A stretch of 40,405 nt of DNA from Gemmatimonadota bacterium. Lineage in GTDB: Bacteria; Gemmatimonadota; Gemmatimonadetes; Gemmatimonadales; GWC2-71-9. Each line of letters opens with the position of its first letter. Positions within the stretch are counted from its first letter, which is position 1. The position numbers and the translations under genes were made by a program. The DNA is taken from assembly GCA_022563595.1 (NCBI GenBank), contig JADFNB010000029.1, forward strand, positions 1-40,405, given 5' to 3'. Positions 1 to 7,858 of this stretch are shown piece after piece. The notes under the pieces were generated by a model. The model saw only the letters and a list, made by a program, of their open reading frames with translations. It was not told where the DNA came from and did not search any database.

Positions 1-498
1 CGCGCCGATCTCCTCCTCATCCTGGAACACCCGCAGGCGGATCAGCCGCGCCACACCGGCCTTGTGGACGACCACATCATTGAGTGCGGTCGTAACGTCG
101 CCCGCGTTCCCGTCGTCGTCGACGATGACCGCCTCCAGCGTCCGGCGGCGCTCGAGCAGGAAGTCACCGGCCTCGAGCGCGGCCAGCGCGTCGTCCAACG
201 CCTCCGGCGTCGCGCTGGCGAGGAACCCGACACGACCGATCTTGACGCCGAGAATTGGGATCTCATGATCGGCCACCAGGCGGACCGTACGGAGCATCGT
301 CCCGTCGCCCCCGAAACAGATGATGACGTCTGGTGGGCCGCCGACCAGGTCCAGCGGGGCGACCGGTTTGGGCCACAGGTGGGCGAGGTCGGCTTCGGTC
401 TGGTAGGTGAGGTCGCGCTTGCAAGCGGCGTCCGTCAGGTGCTCCAAGAGCTGGCTGAGTCCTTCATACCGGGGATTGCCGGTGACCCCGACGATCAT
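1..498 (-). CDS. nadK: NAD kinase (partial, C-terminus beyond the left edge)
   Basis: ATP-dependent phosphorylation of NAD to NADP in the cytoplasm. The visible 166 residues start MIVGVTGNPRYEGL and contain the family's glycine-rich nucleotide site FGGDGTMLR, then LGVKIGRVGFLA and ALNDVVVHKAG, which correspond to the GGDG, GxxGFL and ALNE/D blocks of NAD kinases. The C-terminal beta-sandwich is cut off by the window edge. The ATG shares four bases (ATGA) with the dxs stop, so translation is probably coupled to dxs. It is the last visible gene of the rny-folD-xseA-xseB-ispA-dxs run. The family assignment is secure from the motifs; only the C-terminal part cannot be judged. Confidence 0.93.
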   Translation of the reverse strand, partial: MIVGVTGNPRYEGLSQLLEHLTDAACKRDLTYQTEADLAHLWPKPVAPLDLVGGPPDVIICFGGDGTMLRTVRLVADHEIPILGVKIGRVGFLASATPEALDDALAALEAGDFLLERRRTLEAVIVDDDGNAGDVTTALNDVVVHKAGVARLIRLRVFQDEEEIGA

Positions 499-2393
499 CT
501 AGCCGACAGGCTCTCTTCCGCGGCGAGCGCCCGTACCCGTTCAGCGATCCCGTCCGGTGTGAGCCCCACTTCCGCCAACTGTGCGGCCCGCGATGCGTGC
601 TCGAACGTACGATCCGGAACTCCCAGGATTCCGACCCGAACGTCGGGCGCCATCGCATCCAAGTGTCCGGCAACCGCAGCACCGAAGCCGTTCACGGCAG
701 TGCCGTCCTCGACGGTCATCAGGCACCGGTGCGTGCGCACCAGGCTGGCGAGCAGCCCCTCATCCATCGGCTTGATGAACCGGCAGTTCACAACCGTTAC
801 GTCGAACCCGTCGGCCTGCAGCAAGTCCGCCGCTTCGAGCGCCGGCTGGCACATTACGCCGACCGCGAGTATGGCGCAGTCACGTCCCGCACGCAGCATT
901 TCCCAGGTGCCGTACGGGATCGGCGCAACCTCGGCGGCTGGCGGCATAGCGCCGGGCGCGGTGTCACGCGGATAGCGGGTCGCGAACGGTCCGTCATGCG
1001 ACAACGCGCAGCGGAGCAGACCGATCAGCTCGGCTCCGTCCTTCGGTGCCGTGACGGTCATGTTGGGTAGCGCCTGAAGGTACGCGATGTCGTACAGCCC
1101 CATGTGCGTCTGCCCGTCGGCGCCCACCATCCCGGCGCGGTCCATACAGAAGATGACGGGCAGATTCTGAATCGCGACATCGTGGACGATGCTGTCGTAG
1201 GCGCGCTGGAGGAAAGTCGAGTAGACCGCGACGACCGGACGGAGTCCCTGTGTGGCCATGCCGGCCGCGAACGTCGTGGCGTGTGCCTCCGCGATCCCCA
1301 CGTCAAAGAAGCGCTCAGGCCACTTCTTCTGGAAGATGTTCGTGCCCGTGCCCGACGGCATTGCCGCCGTGATCGTCACGAGGTTGGGGTACTCGGCGGC
1401 GAGTTCGGTAATCGCTGTGCCGAACACCTTCGTCCACGCCGGAGGGCCCTTCTTGGCCGGTTTCAGCTCGCCCGTTTCCGGATTGTACGGCCTCCGCGCG
1501 TGGAACTTCTCGAGGTCCGGTTCCTGGAGCGGGAACCCTTTGCCCTTCTCAGTGATCACGTGGACCACGCGGGGGCCCTCCAACGTCTTCACGAGGTCCA
1601 GAGTGCGCAGCAGGGCGGGAATGTCGTGCCCGTCGATAGGCCCGAAATAGCGGAAGCCCAGCTCCTCGAAGAGCATCCCCTGGGACCAGAGATTCTTGAT
1701 ACTCTCCTCTACCGTTTTGGCTAGGTCGACCATCCGTTGTCCACCAACGATGTGCGAAGCCTTCTGGATGACGTGCTTGACGTGCTCGCGCATGCGGTTG
1801 GTCAACGGACTCGCGATGATCGATCCGAGATACTTATTGATGGCGCCGACGTTGGGAGCGATCGACATCCCGTTGTCATTGAGCACGATGATGATGTCGC
1901 GATCGGAATTTCCCGCGTTGTTCAGCCCCTCGTAGGAGAGCCCGCACGTCATGGCCCCGTCGCCGAGCACTGCGATGACGTGGTAGTCGTCACCCGAGAG
2001 ATCGCGTGCGGTGGCCATCCCGAGAGCGGCCGAGATGGCCGTGCCCGCATGGCCAGCGCCGAATTGATCGTGTTCGCTCTCGGTGCGGCGCAGGAATCCG
2101 GAGAGTCCTCCCTGTTGGCGTAGCGTAGGCAACTCCGCGTTCCGTCCCGTGAGCACCTTCCACGGGTACCCCTGATGCCCGACGTCCCAGACGATCTTGT
2201 CGCGTGGAGAAGCGAAGTGATAGACGAGCGCCACGGTCAGCTCGACGACGCCGAGACCGGCGCCGATATGTCCGCCGGTCTGGGATACCACGTCGATCAA
2301 CCGCTGTCGCACTTCGTCGGCGAGCGGCTGTAGCTGGTCACGTGTGAGGCGATGGACGTCTTCGGGTCCGCCGATGTGGTCGAGCAATCCCAT
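495..2393 (-). CDS. dxs: 1-deoxy-D-xylulose-5-phosphate synthase
   Basis: Thiamine-diphosphate enzyme that condenses pyruvate and glyceraldehyde 3-phosphate, the first step of the MEP isoprenoid pathway. The protein is 632 residues, the usual DXS length. Visible marks are SGGHIGAGLG (about 40-48), DVGHQGYPWK with its conserved His (about 73), the ThDP motif GDGAMT (144-149) followed by NDNGMSI (172-178), the catalytic-Glu segment FDVGIAEAHA, and the transketolase pyrimidine-domain block DRAGMVGADGQTH. I chose the ATG at 2393 (MGLLDHIGG) because the open frame upstream reads through ispA in another frame and does not resemble DXS. A weak AGGA lies 10 bases before this ATG. ispA, 23 bases upstream, supplies the next part of the same pathway. 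Confidence 0.97.
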   Translation of the reverse strand: MGLLDHIGGPEDVHRLTRDQLQPLADEVRQRLIDVVSQTGGHIGAGLGVVELTVALVYHFASPRDKIVWDVGHQGYPWKVLTGRNAELPTLRQQGGLSGFLRRTESEHDQFGAGHAGTAISAALGMATARDLSGDDYHVIAVLGDGAMTCGLSYEGLNNAGNSDRDIIIVLNDNGMSIAPNVGAINKYLGSIIASPLTNRMREHVKHVIQKASHIVGGQRMVDLAKTVEESIKNLWSQGMLFEELGFRYFGPIDGHDIPALLRTLDLVKTLEGPRVVHVITEKGKGFPLQEPDLEKFHARRPYNPETGELKPAKKGPPAWTKVFGTAITELAAEYPNLVTITAAMPSGTGTNIFQKKWPERFFDVGIAEAHATTFAAGMATQGLRPVVAVYSTFLQRAYDSIVHDVAIQNLPVIFCMDRAGMVGADGQTHMGLYDIAYLQALPNMTVTAPKDGAELIGLLRCALSHDGPFATRYPRDTAPGAMPPAAEVAPIPYGTWEMLRAGRDCAILAVGVMCQPALEAADLLQADGFDVTVVNCRFIKPMDEGLLASLVRTHRCLMTVEDGTAVNGFGAAVAGHLDAMAPDVRVGILGVPDRTFEHASRAAQLAEVGLTPDGIAERVRALAAEESLSAR

Positions 2394-2416
2394 GTATCTG
2401 CCGTCCTGGCCGCTGG

Positions 2417-3289
2417 CTACGCGCGGCGGTCTGCGATGAACCGGGCGATTCCCGGCAGCAGGTTGCAATCTATCCCGGTTGCACCCAGGTGGTCTATGGC
2501 CTGCCGGACGCACTCCTGGGCGCGCTCGAGCGCCGGCTCGGGCCCGAGGAGCGCCGCGAAGCTCGCCTTCTGCTGTTTTGCATCCTTGCCCGCGGTTTTC
2601 CCAAGTTCCTGCGACGTCATCGTCGTGTCCAGCACGTCGTCCACGATCTGAAAGGCGAGTCCGATCTCCCGGCCGTACCCGCGCAGCGCGCCCAGTCTCT
2701 GTCCTGCCAGTCCGGCGGCGATGCCTCCAATGGTGACGCTGGCCGCAATCAACGCCCCGGTCTTGGCACCGTGGATACGCATCAGCGCCGCTAGGGTGGG
2801 GCGTTTGCCCTCGGCCTCCAGATCCAGCACCTGGCCGGCGATCATCCCGTCGAGCCCGGCCGCCGAGAACAACGTGCAACCGATCCCGCGCAACCGCTCG
2901 CCGTCGATCCCGAGTGTGCGCCCTCCCGCCGCCACCATGCGGGCCGCCAACGGGACCATGCTGAACCCGGCGGCGGTCGCCGTGCCCACGTCGAAGGCTC
3001 GGTGCGTGGTGGGTCGCCCGCGCCGAAGATCATCGTTGTCCATGCAGGGGAGATCGTCGTGTACCAGCGAGTAGGTGTGGACGACCTCGACCGCGGCCGC
3101 GAGGTCCGTCGCGTCACCCGTACCGCCCGCTTCTCGGTACGCCGCTAAAACGAGCGCAGGGCGCAGCCGCTTGCCCGAACCCCGCAGGCTGTACGCGATG
3201 GCCTCGCCCGCGACTCCACCCGGTTCATCAGCGAGCGACGGGATCCAGCGTTCGAGCGCTTCGTTCACCGCCTCCCGTGCCTGCCGCAT
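2417..3289 (-). CDS. ispA: Polyprenyl (farnesyl/geranyl-type) diphosphate synthase
   Basis: Short-chain trans-prenyltransferase joining isopentenyl diphosphate to an allylic diphosphate. At 290 residues it has both aspartate-rich Mg-diphosphate motifs: DDLPCMDND (78-86) and DDVLD (217-221), plus the GSGKRLRP segment (38-44) typical of the N-terminal part of this family. The residues just before the first motif (HTYSLVHDD) are small to medium, as in farnesyl or geranylgeranyl synthases, but chain length cannot be fixed by reading. It lies between xseB (13 bases upstream) and dxs (23 bases downstream), the common xseB-ispA-dxs order. The start is ATG. Confidence 0.93.
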   Translation of the reverse strand: MRQAREAVNEALERWIPSLADEPGGVAGEAIAYSLRGSGKRLRPALVLAAYREAGGTGDATDLAAAVEVVHTYSLVHDDLPCMDNDDLRRGRPTTHRAFDVGTATAAGFSMVPLAARMVAAGGRTLGIDGERLRGIGCTLFSAAGLDGMIAGQVLDLEAEGKRPTLAALMRIHGAKTGALIAASVTIGGIAAGLAGQRLGALRGYGREIGLAFQIVDDVLDTTMTSQELGKTAGKDAKQQKASFAALLGPEPALERAQECVRQAIDHLGATGIDCNLLPGIARFIADRRA

Positions 3290-3302
3290 GAATGCGGGAA
3301 TG

Positions 3303-3527
3303 TCAGACGTCGAGATCTTCCTCCCGGTAGGTACCGCCCGCCTCTGCGATGACTTTCTTCACCTTCTGTTCCGACTCAGTGAGCAGCGTGCGGGCGACCT
3401 TCAACCTGCGGACACCTTCCTCGAAGAGATCGAGCGCCCGGTCGAGATCGAGATCGTCGCTCTCGAGCTGCCTGACGACGGCCTCGAGCTGCTCGAGTTC
3501 CTCGCGGAACGACGGGCGATCCGTCAC
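3303..3527 (-). CDS. xseB: Exodeoxyribonuclease VII small subunit
   Basis: Small subunit of exonuclease VII, which with XseA degrades single-stranded DNA to oligonucleotides. It is 74 residues, the usual size, with the characteristic FREELEQLEAVVRQLES and LDRALDLFEEGVRRLK helices that form the coiled-coil hairpin. The GTG start overlaps the TGA stop of xseA by four bases (GTGA), which implies translational coupling and fits the two subunits being made together. The acidic C-terminus is ordinary. Confidence 0.95.
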   Translation of the reverse strand: MTDRPSFREELEQLEAVVRQLESDDLDLDRALDLFEEGVRRLKVARTLLTESEQKVKKVIAEAGGTYREEDLDV

Positions 3528-4690
3528 GCGGCGCCGTCCGTCACGCGGGCGCGCACATCGCCGTCTGATACGGTGAGCCTGAACTCGGTTCCGCCGGGGA
3601 ACTGGGCTACGTGCTTCAGCACCCTACCGTCCGCGTCGCGAGCGACCGCAAATCCGCGCTCGAGCACCCGGAGCGGGCTCAAGGCATGCAGCGTCGCGTG
3701 AAGCGCGTCGAGCCGCCCACGAGAGTGATCGATCCGAGCGGCGATCGTTGCCTGCAGGCGATCACCGGTGCGGTCGAGCCGCTGGGTGGCCAGTTCCACC
3801 CGACCCAAGAGACCACCAGCTAGGGTCCGGGCGAGCGCATTTAGTCGATCACGGACGGCATCCCGATCCGGGACGGCTGCTTCGGCGGCGGCGGACGGAG
3901 TAGCGGCGCGCACGTCGGCCACGAGATCCGTGAGTGATACGTCGGTCTCGTGCCCCACCGCGGAAATCGTCGGGACCGAGACGGCGGCCACCGCGCGGGC
4001 AACGCGCTCGCTGTTGAATGCCCAGAGATCCTCTCTCGATCCACCGCCGCGTCCGACGATCACCAGATCCGCCGCGACTTGGTCGGCCAGCTTCAGGCCG
4101 GCGCACAGCTCGGCCTCAGCCGTCTCTCCTTGCACCCGAACAGGGACGACGAGGATCTCGACGGCGGGCCACCGTCGAGCGACGACGCTGGCGATGTCGC
4201 GCAGCGCGGCGCCATCCGGACTGGTGACGACCGCGATACGTGCTGGGTATTGCGGGAGGGGCCGCTTGCGGGCGGGATCGAGCAGGCCGTCGCGCTGGAG
4301 CGCCGCCTTGGCTTTCTCGAGCTGGAGTTGCCACAGGCCCCCGGTATCGGTGGGGATGAGTTGCTTGACGGTGAGCCTGAATTCACCGCGCTCTTCCCAA
4401 ACGGTCGGGCGTGCCTCGACAAACACCTCCATCCCGTCCTCGAGCTGAGTGCGCGCCGCCTGATTGTCGGTTCGCCACATCACGCAGCGAACCTGCGCCT
4501 GCCGGTCGCGCAGCGAGAAATACCAATGCCCGCTGCGATAGGCCTTGAACCCCGTGACCTCACCCCGCACCCAGAGGCGCACGAACGCCGCTTCGACCAG
4601 CTTCCGGGCATGAGCGGTGACCTGCGCGACCGACCACGCGCCGTCGGCGGAAGCGGCCGCACCGCCCGAGAACAGGTCTAGGCCGCCCAC
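3524..4690 (-). CDS. xseA: Exodeoxyribonuclease VII large subunit
   Basis: Catalytic subunit of exonuclease VII. It is 388 residues, shorter than the roughly 450 of E. coli, mainly because the coiled-coil insertion near the C-terminus is reduced. The N-terminal OB-fold (WVRGEVTGFKAYRSGHWYFS, about 41-60) binds single strands. The catalytic core carries YPARIAVVTSPDGAALRD, VGRGGGSREDLWAFN and SAVGHETDVSLTD, all hallmark XseA blocks. The start is GTG at 4690, 13 bases inside the 3' end of folD; no better start lies nearby. The stop overlaps the xseB start. Confidence 0.95.
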   Translation of the reverse strand: MGGLDLFSGGAAASADGAWSVAQVTAHARKLVEAAFVRLWVRGEVTGFKAYRSGHWYFSLRDRQAQVRCVMWRTDNQAARTQLEDGMEVFVEARPTVWEERGEFRLTVKQLIPTDTGGLWQLQLEKAKAALQRDGLLDPARKRPLPQYPARIAVVTSPDGAALRDIASVVARRWPAVEILVVPVRVQGETAEAELCAGLKLADQVAADLVIVGRGGGSREDLWAFNSERVARAVAAVSVPTISAVGHETDVSLTDLVADVRAATPSAAAEAAVPDRDAVRDRLNALARTLAGGLLGRVELATQRLDRTGDRLQATIAARIDHSRGRLDALHATLHALSPLRVLERGFAVARDADGRVLKHVAQFPGGTEFRLTVSDGDVRARVTDGAA

Positions 4691-5562
4691 TGCCGCGCGG
4701 CCTGCACCGTATTGTAGAGCAGCATCGTGATGGTCATGGGACCGACCCCGCCGGGCACCGGTGTAATCGCAGACGCCACCTGGGCCACCTCGTCAAACGC
4801 GACGTCCCCGACCAACCGGTACCCCTGCTTCGCGCGCTTGTCGTCTACGCGGTTCACGCCGACATCGATCACGACCGCTCCCTCGCGCACCATGTCCCCA
4901 CGGATGAACTCGGGTTTGCCCATGGCGACGATCAAGATGTCACCGAGTCGGGTGACCTCGCCGATGTTCCTAGTGCGGGAATGGCAGACCGTTACCGTGG
5001 CGTTACCGCCCTCGCCCTTCTGGGTGAGCAGCGACGCCATCGGCCGGCCGACGATGTTCGAGCGGCCTACGATGACCGCATGTGCGCCGGACGTCTCGAC
5101 GCCGCTGCGAACGAGCATCTGCTGCACTCCATACGGCGTGGCCGGCCGGAAAGCCGTGGGATCACCCATCGCGGCCTTGCCCACGTTTTCCGGGTGGAAT
5201 CCGTCCACGTCCTTGGAAGGGTTGACCCGATGAAGCACCCGCATCTCGTTGATCTGTTCGGGCAGCGGCAGTTGCACGAGCATCCCGTGAATCTTGGGAT
5301 CCGTGTTGAGACGATCTATGACGCCGAGAAGCTCATGTTCCCGCGTGTCGGCGGGCAAGTTGATCTGTTCGCTGTAGATCCCGGCCTCCTCACACGCCCG
5401 CCCCTTCATGCGCACGTAAACCTGGCTGGCCGGGTTGTCGCCGACGAGCACTACGGCGAGCCCCGGTGTGACGCCTCGGGCCGTGAGCGCCTCGATCTGC
5501 GGGCGCAGCTCCTGCTGCATATCCTGCGCGATCCGTTTTCCGTCGATGATTTCAGCGGGCAA
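4678..5562 (-). CDS. folD: Bifunctional methylenetetrahydrofolate dehydrogenase/cyclohydrolase
   Basis: Interconverts 5,10-methylene-, methenyl- and 10-formyl-tetrahydrofolate using NADP. The 294-residue protein has the active-site Tyr49 and Lys53 in SQVYVRMKGRACEEAG, the QLPLP loop (98-102), the substrate Asp in SKDVDGFHP (about 120), the Rossmann VIVGRSNIVGRP and the terminal PVPGGVGPMT block. The start is inferred as TTG at 5562: it is the only accepted start codon next to the conserved N-terminus (PAEIIDGK), it overlaps the last codons of rny by 11 bases, and a GAGG lies 10 bases upstream. Function is certain; the start is probable. Confidence 0.95.
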   Translation of the reverse strand: MPAEIIDGKRIAQDMQQELRPQIEALTARGVTPGLAVVLVGDNPASQVYVRMKGRACEEAGIYSEQINLPADTREHELLGVIDRLNTDPKIHGMLVQLPLPEQINEMRVLHRVNPSKDVDGFHPENVGKAAMGDPTAFRPATPYGVQQMLVRSGVETSGAHAVIVGRSNIVGRPMASLLTQKGEGGNATVTVCHSRTRNIGEVTRLGDILIVAMGKPEFIRGDMVREGAVVIDVGVNRVDDKRAKQGYRLVGDVAFDEVAQVASAITPVPGGVGPMTITMLLYNTVQAARQWAA

Positions 5563-7129
5563 AGTCCACCGACCTCGTTTCTCGAATGACCACAACCTTG
5601 ATCTGCCCAGGATACTGCAGTTCGTGCTCGATCCGGCGCGCGATCGTGTCGGACAATTCCGCCGCGCGCGTGTCGTCAACGACCTCCGGTACGACGACGA
5701 TCCGCAGTTCGCGACCCGCCTGAATGGCGAACGACTTCTCGACACCGTCGTAGCTGGTCGCTATGGCTTCCAGATTAGTCAGGCGTTTGACGTAGGTGTC
5801 GAACGCTTCGCGTCGCGCGCCGGGTCGCGACCCACTCACCGAGTCGGCTGCCTGGACGATCACGGAGATGGGCGTTTCGTGCGGGACATCGTCGTGATGC
5901 GCAGCGATGGTGTTGATGACCACCGGATCCTCGCCGTACTTCGTCGCGGTTTCGACGCCCAGTTGGACGTGCGTGCCCTCTTGTTCGTGGGTCAGCACCT
6001 TCCCGATGTCATGCAGGAGAGCACCGCGCTTGGCCAAGTGCACGTCGAGTTTGAGTTCCGCGGCCATGATGCCGGCAAGCCAGGCGACCTCCTTGGAGTG
6101 CTGCAGGATGTTCTGCCCGTAGGATGTACGGTACTTCATGCGGCCGACGAGTCTCACCAGCTCCGGATGCATACCGTGGATGCCGACTTCGTAGACCGTC
6201 TGCTCGCCCACCTCGATTAACTCCTTCTCGATCTGCTCCCGCACGCTTCCGACCACCTCCTCGATGCGTCCGGGATGAATCCGCCCGTCGGTAATCAGCT
6301 GCTCGAGCGCGCGGCGCGCGACCTCGCGCCGTATCGGATCGAAGCAGGAAACGACTACGGTGTCGGGGGTGTCGTCGATGATGACGTCGACGCCGGTTGC
6401 CGTCTCGAACGCGCGGATGTTGCGGCCCTCGCGCCCGATGATCCGGCCCTTCATCTCATCGCTCGGAAGCGATACGGCCGACACCGTGGTCTCGGCCGTG
6501 TGATCGGCGGCAATCCGTTGGATGGCGAGTGCGATGATCTTGCGGGCTTCACGCTCGGCGGTTCGTTTGCCGTCGTCCTTGATATCACGGAGCAGTGCGG
6601 CGGCCTCGCCGCGCGCCTCGTCTTCCATCGCCTTGATGAGCTGGCCCTTGGCCTCCTCCGCCGAGATGCCTGCCAGCGCCTCGAGCCGGCTGCGGTGCTC
6701 CGCCCTGACGCGCGCCAGCTCTTCGCGCGCACCTCGCAGCTCATCTTCCTGCTCCGTTACCGCGCGTTCGCGCTTGCCCAGCTCGGATTCCCGCTCATCG
6801 AGAGCGTCGAGCTTGCGGTCGAGCAATGTGGTCCGGCCGTCGAGCCGCCGCTCGTGCCGTTCCAGCTCCTCGCGACGCTCTTTGGCCTCCTGCTCCCAGG
6901 CCTCACGCGCCCGAATGACCTCTTCCTTGGCGGCCAGCACCGCTTCCGCCTTCGTCGCCTCGGTCTCCCGCCGCGCATCCGTGAGGTAGCGCTCAGCCTG
7001 CTGCCGGCCGGCCCGGCCTTCGGCCTCGGCGCGCCGCCGCTCGATCCGGGTACCGAGGACATAAAAAACCGCTCCGGCGATCAACGCGCCGAGAACGGCA
7101 GCCCCTATGAAGGCCGGGTTTCCACCCAT
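5552..7129 (-). CDS. rny: Ribonuclease Y
   Basis: Membrane-anchored endoribonuclease that initiates mRNA decay. It is 525 residues, the normal size. Order of parts: a single N-terminal membrane helix (about 7-25), a long charged coiled coil (about 28-200), a KH domain with GRIIGREGRNIRAFE (228-242), and an HD domain with metal-binding His344 (NILQHSKEVAW) and His-Asp 373-374 (LLHDIGK), followed by HHDD (411-414). The ATG at 7129 has GGAG eight bases upstream. A candidate promoter lies about 100 bases upstream across the zapA stop, so rny may head its own transcription unit. Confidence 0.97.
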   Translation of the reverse strand: MGGNPAFIGAAVLGALIAGAVFYVLGTRIERRRAEAEGRAGRQQAERYLTDARRETEATKAEAVLAAKEEVIRAREAWEQEAKERREELERHERRLDGRTTLLDRKLDALDERESELGKRERAVTEQEDELRGAREELARVRAEHRSRLEALAGISAEEAKGQLIKAMEDEARGEAAALLRDIKDDGKRTAEREARKIIALAIQRIAADHTAETTVSAVSLPSDEMKGRIIGREGRNIRAFETATGVDVIIDDTPDTVVVSCFDPIRREVARRALEQLITDGRIHPGRIEEVVGSVREQIEKELIEVGEQTVYEVGIHGMHPELVRLVGRMKYRTSYGQNILQHSKEVAWLAGIMAAELKLDVHLAKRGALLHDIGKVLTHEQEGTHVQLGVETATKYGEDPVVINTIAAHHDDVPHETPISVIVQAADSVSGSRPGARREAFDTYVKRLTNLEAIATSYDGVEKSFAIQAGRELRIVVVPEVVDDTRAAELSDTIARRIEHELQYPGQIKVVVIRETRSVDFAR

Positions 7130-7226
7130 GTATCTATCTCCAGCGGTCGCTCCACCTCGGTGGGCGCCGCGCCGAGCGCAAGAGGCTGGACGAGGTCCGA
7201 TAAACTCCGTCCCTACATACCCTTAT

Positions 7227-7255
7227 ATCTTATGCACCCTCTCCCGTGGAAGCAA
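7227..7255 (-). promoter_or_regulatory. Candidate sigma70-type promoter for rny and downstream genes
   Basis: On the minus strand TTGCTT (7255-7250) and TAAGAT (7232-7227) are separated by exactly 17 bases. The second hexamer overlaps the zapA stop codon, and an A/T-rich tract (ATATAAGG) follows. Transcription would begin near 7220 and give a roughly 90-base leader before the rny ATG; that leader contains the inverted pair ACCTCG/CGAGGT around a GC-rich core. Each hexamer matches the consensus at four of six positions, so this is a reasoned guess. The 7130-7229 gap holds no other gene that I can support. Confidence 0.35.
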
Positions 7256-7565
7256 ACGATCCCGATACCCGCGAGCTTCGTTTCGCCGGGGGGAGCAGGC
7301 GAGAGAGCTCGTCCGCGAGCGCGTTCAGCCGCTCGGCCATTTCGTTCTGGGCCCGCTTGGCCTGAGACAGCTCGTCCGCAATGGCGAGGGCGGCGAGAAC
7401 GGCCGCCTTGTGGGATTCGATGATCGTGCCGGCGCTCAGCACCTCCTTGAGCGCGCGGTCGACACGTTCGGCCACCTCCCGCGTGTACTCCTCGGAGCGA
7501 TCCGAGCGCAGCGCATATTCCTCGGTTCCGATCATGACCTTGACGATCGGGCGCTTGGCAGTCAT
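7230..7565 (-). CDS. zapA: Cell division protein ZapA
   Basis: Small FtsZ-ring stabilising protein. It is 111 residues: an N-terminal beta segment VKVMIGTEEYALRSDRSEEY followed by VAERVDRALKEV, then a long helix (about 50-90) for coiled-coil dimerisation, exactly the ZapA plan. The ATG at 7565 has GGAGG about ten bases upstream and overlaps the stop of the preceding small coiled-coil gene by four bases (ATGA). The last 20 residues are low-complexity and rich in Ser, Gly and Arg, unlike the compact end of typical ZapA. The link to pheT upstream and rny downstream is a familiar ZapA context. Confidence 0.9.
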   Translation of the reverse strand: MTAKRPIVKVMIGTEEYALRSDRSEEYTREVAERVDRALKEVLSAGTIIESHKAAVLAALAIADELSQAKRAQNEMAERLNALADELSRLLPPAKRSSRVSGSFASTGEGA

Positions 7566-7858
7566 CGTGCCTGCTCCTCCACTCCGACCTGTTCCTCCAG
7601 AAAGCGCAGCCGGTCCACCAGCTGCTCGACCCGCTCCCGCGCCGCTCCCAGCCGCGCGTTCAGGTCGGCTTGCGATTCCTCCAGCTCGATGATCCGCTCC
7701 CGCGCCGCTACGGCGTCGTGATCGACACCCAACTCCGTCCGCAGCGCTTCGGCTTTGAGCGCACGCCGCCGCCACGCCGCCATCTCATCGGCGAGATTGC
7801 GGATGATCGCCTCGAGTTCCGCGAGAGCGCGTAATTCAGGACTCTCGGCGCTCGACAC
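7562..7858 (-). CDS. Small coiled-coil protein coupled to zapA
   Basis: A 98-residue protein with no domain I can name. Almost all of it is predicted by eye to be helical: ELRALAELEAIIRNLADEM (8-26), then charged heptad-like stretches through residue 92 (ERIIELEESQADLNARL). There is no membrane segment or signal peptide. The start is GTG at 7858, with AAGGAG seven bases upstream, and the gene overlaps the end of pheT by 23 bases. Its stop overlaps the zapA start (ATGA). This tight coupling suggests it works with ZapA at the division ring, in the way that the coiled-coil ZapB does in enterobacteria. That role is inference only; no homology to ZapB is claimed. Confidence 0.75.
   Translation of the reverse strand: MSSAESPELRALAELEAIIRNLADEMAAWRRRALKAEALRTELGVDHDAVAARERIIELEESQADLNARLGAARERVEQLVDRLRFLEEQVGVEEQAR

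Noticed and set aside
64-975. Long open frame on the plus strand (303 codons) opposite nadK and dxs
   Set aside because: It lies antisense to two certain genes, has composition expected from high-GC shadow frames and no recognisable motif.
2394-2879. N-terminal extension of dxs to 2879
   Set aside because: The extra residues are out-of-frame ispA; the DXS family N-terminus and normal length point to ATG 2393.
7130-7229. Possible 6S RNA (ssrS) next to zapA
   Set aside because: zapA-6S RNA linkage is known in some bacteria, but only 100 bases are free here and the 6S fold (long stem with a large central bubble) is not visible.
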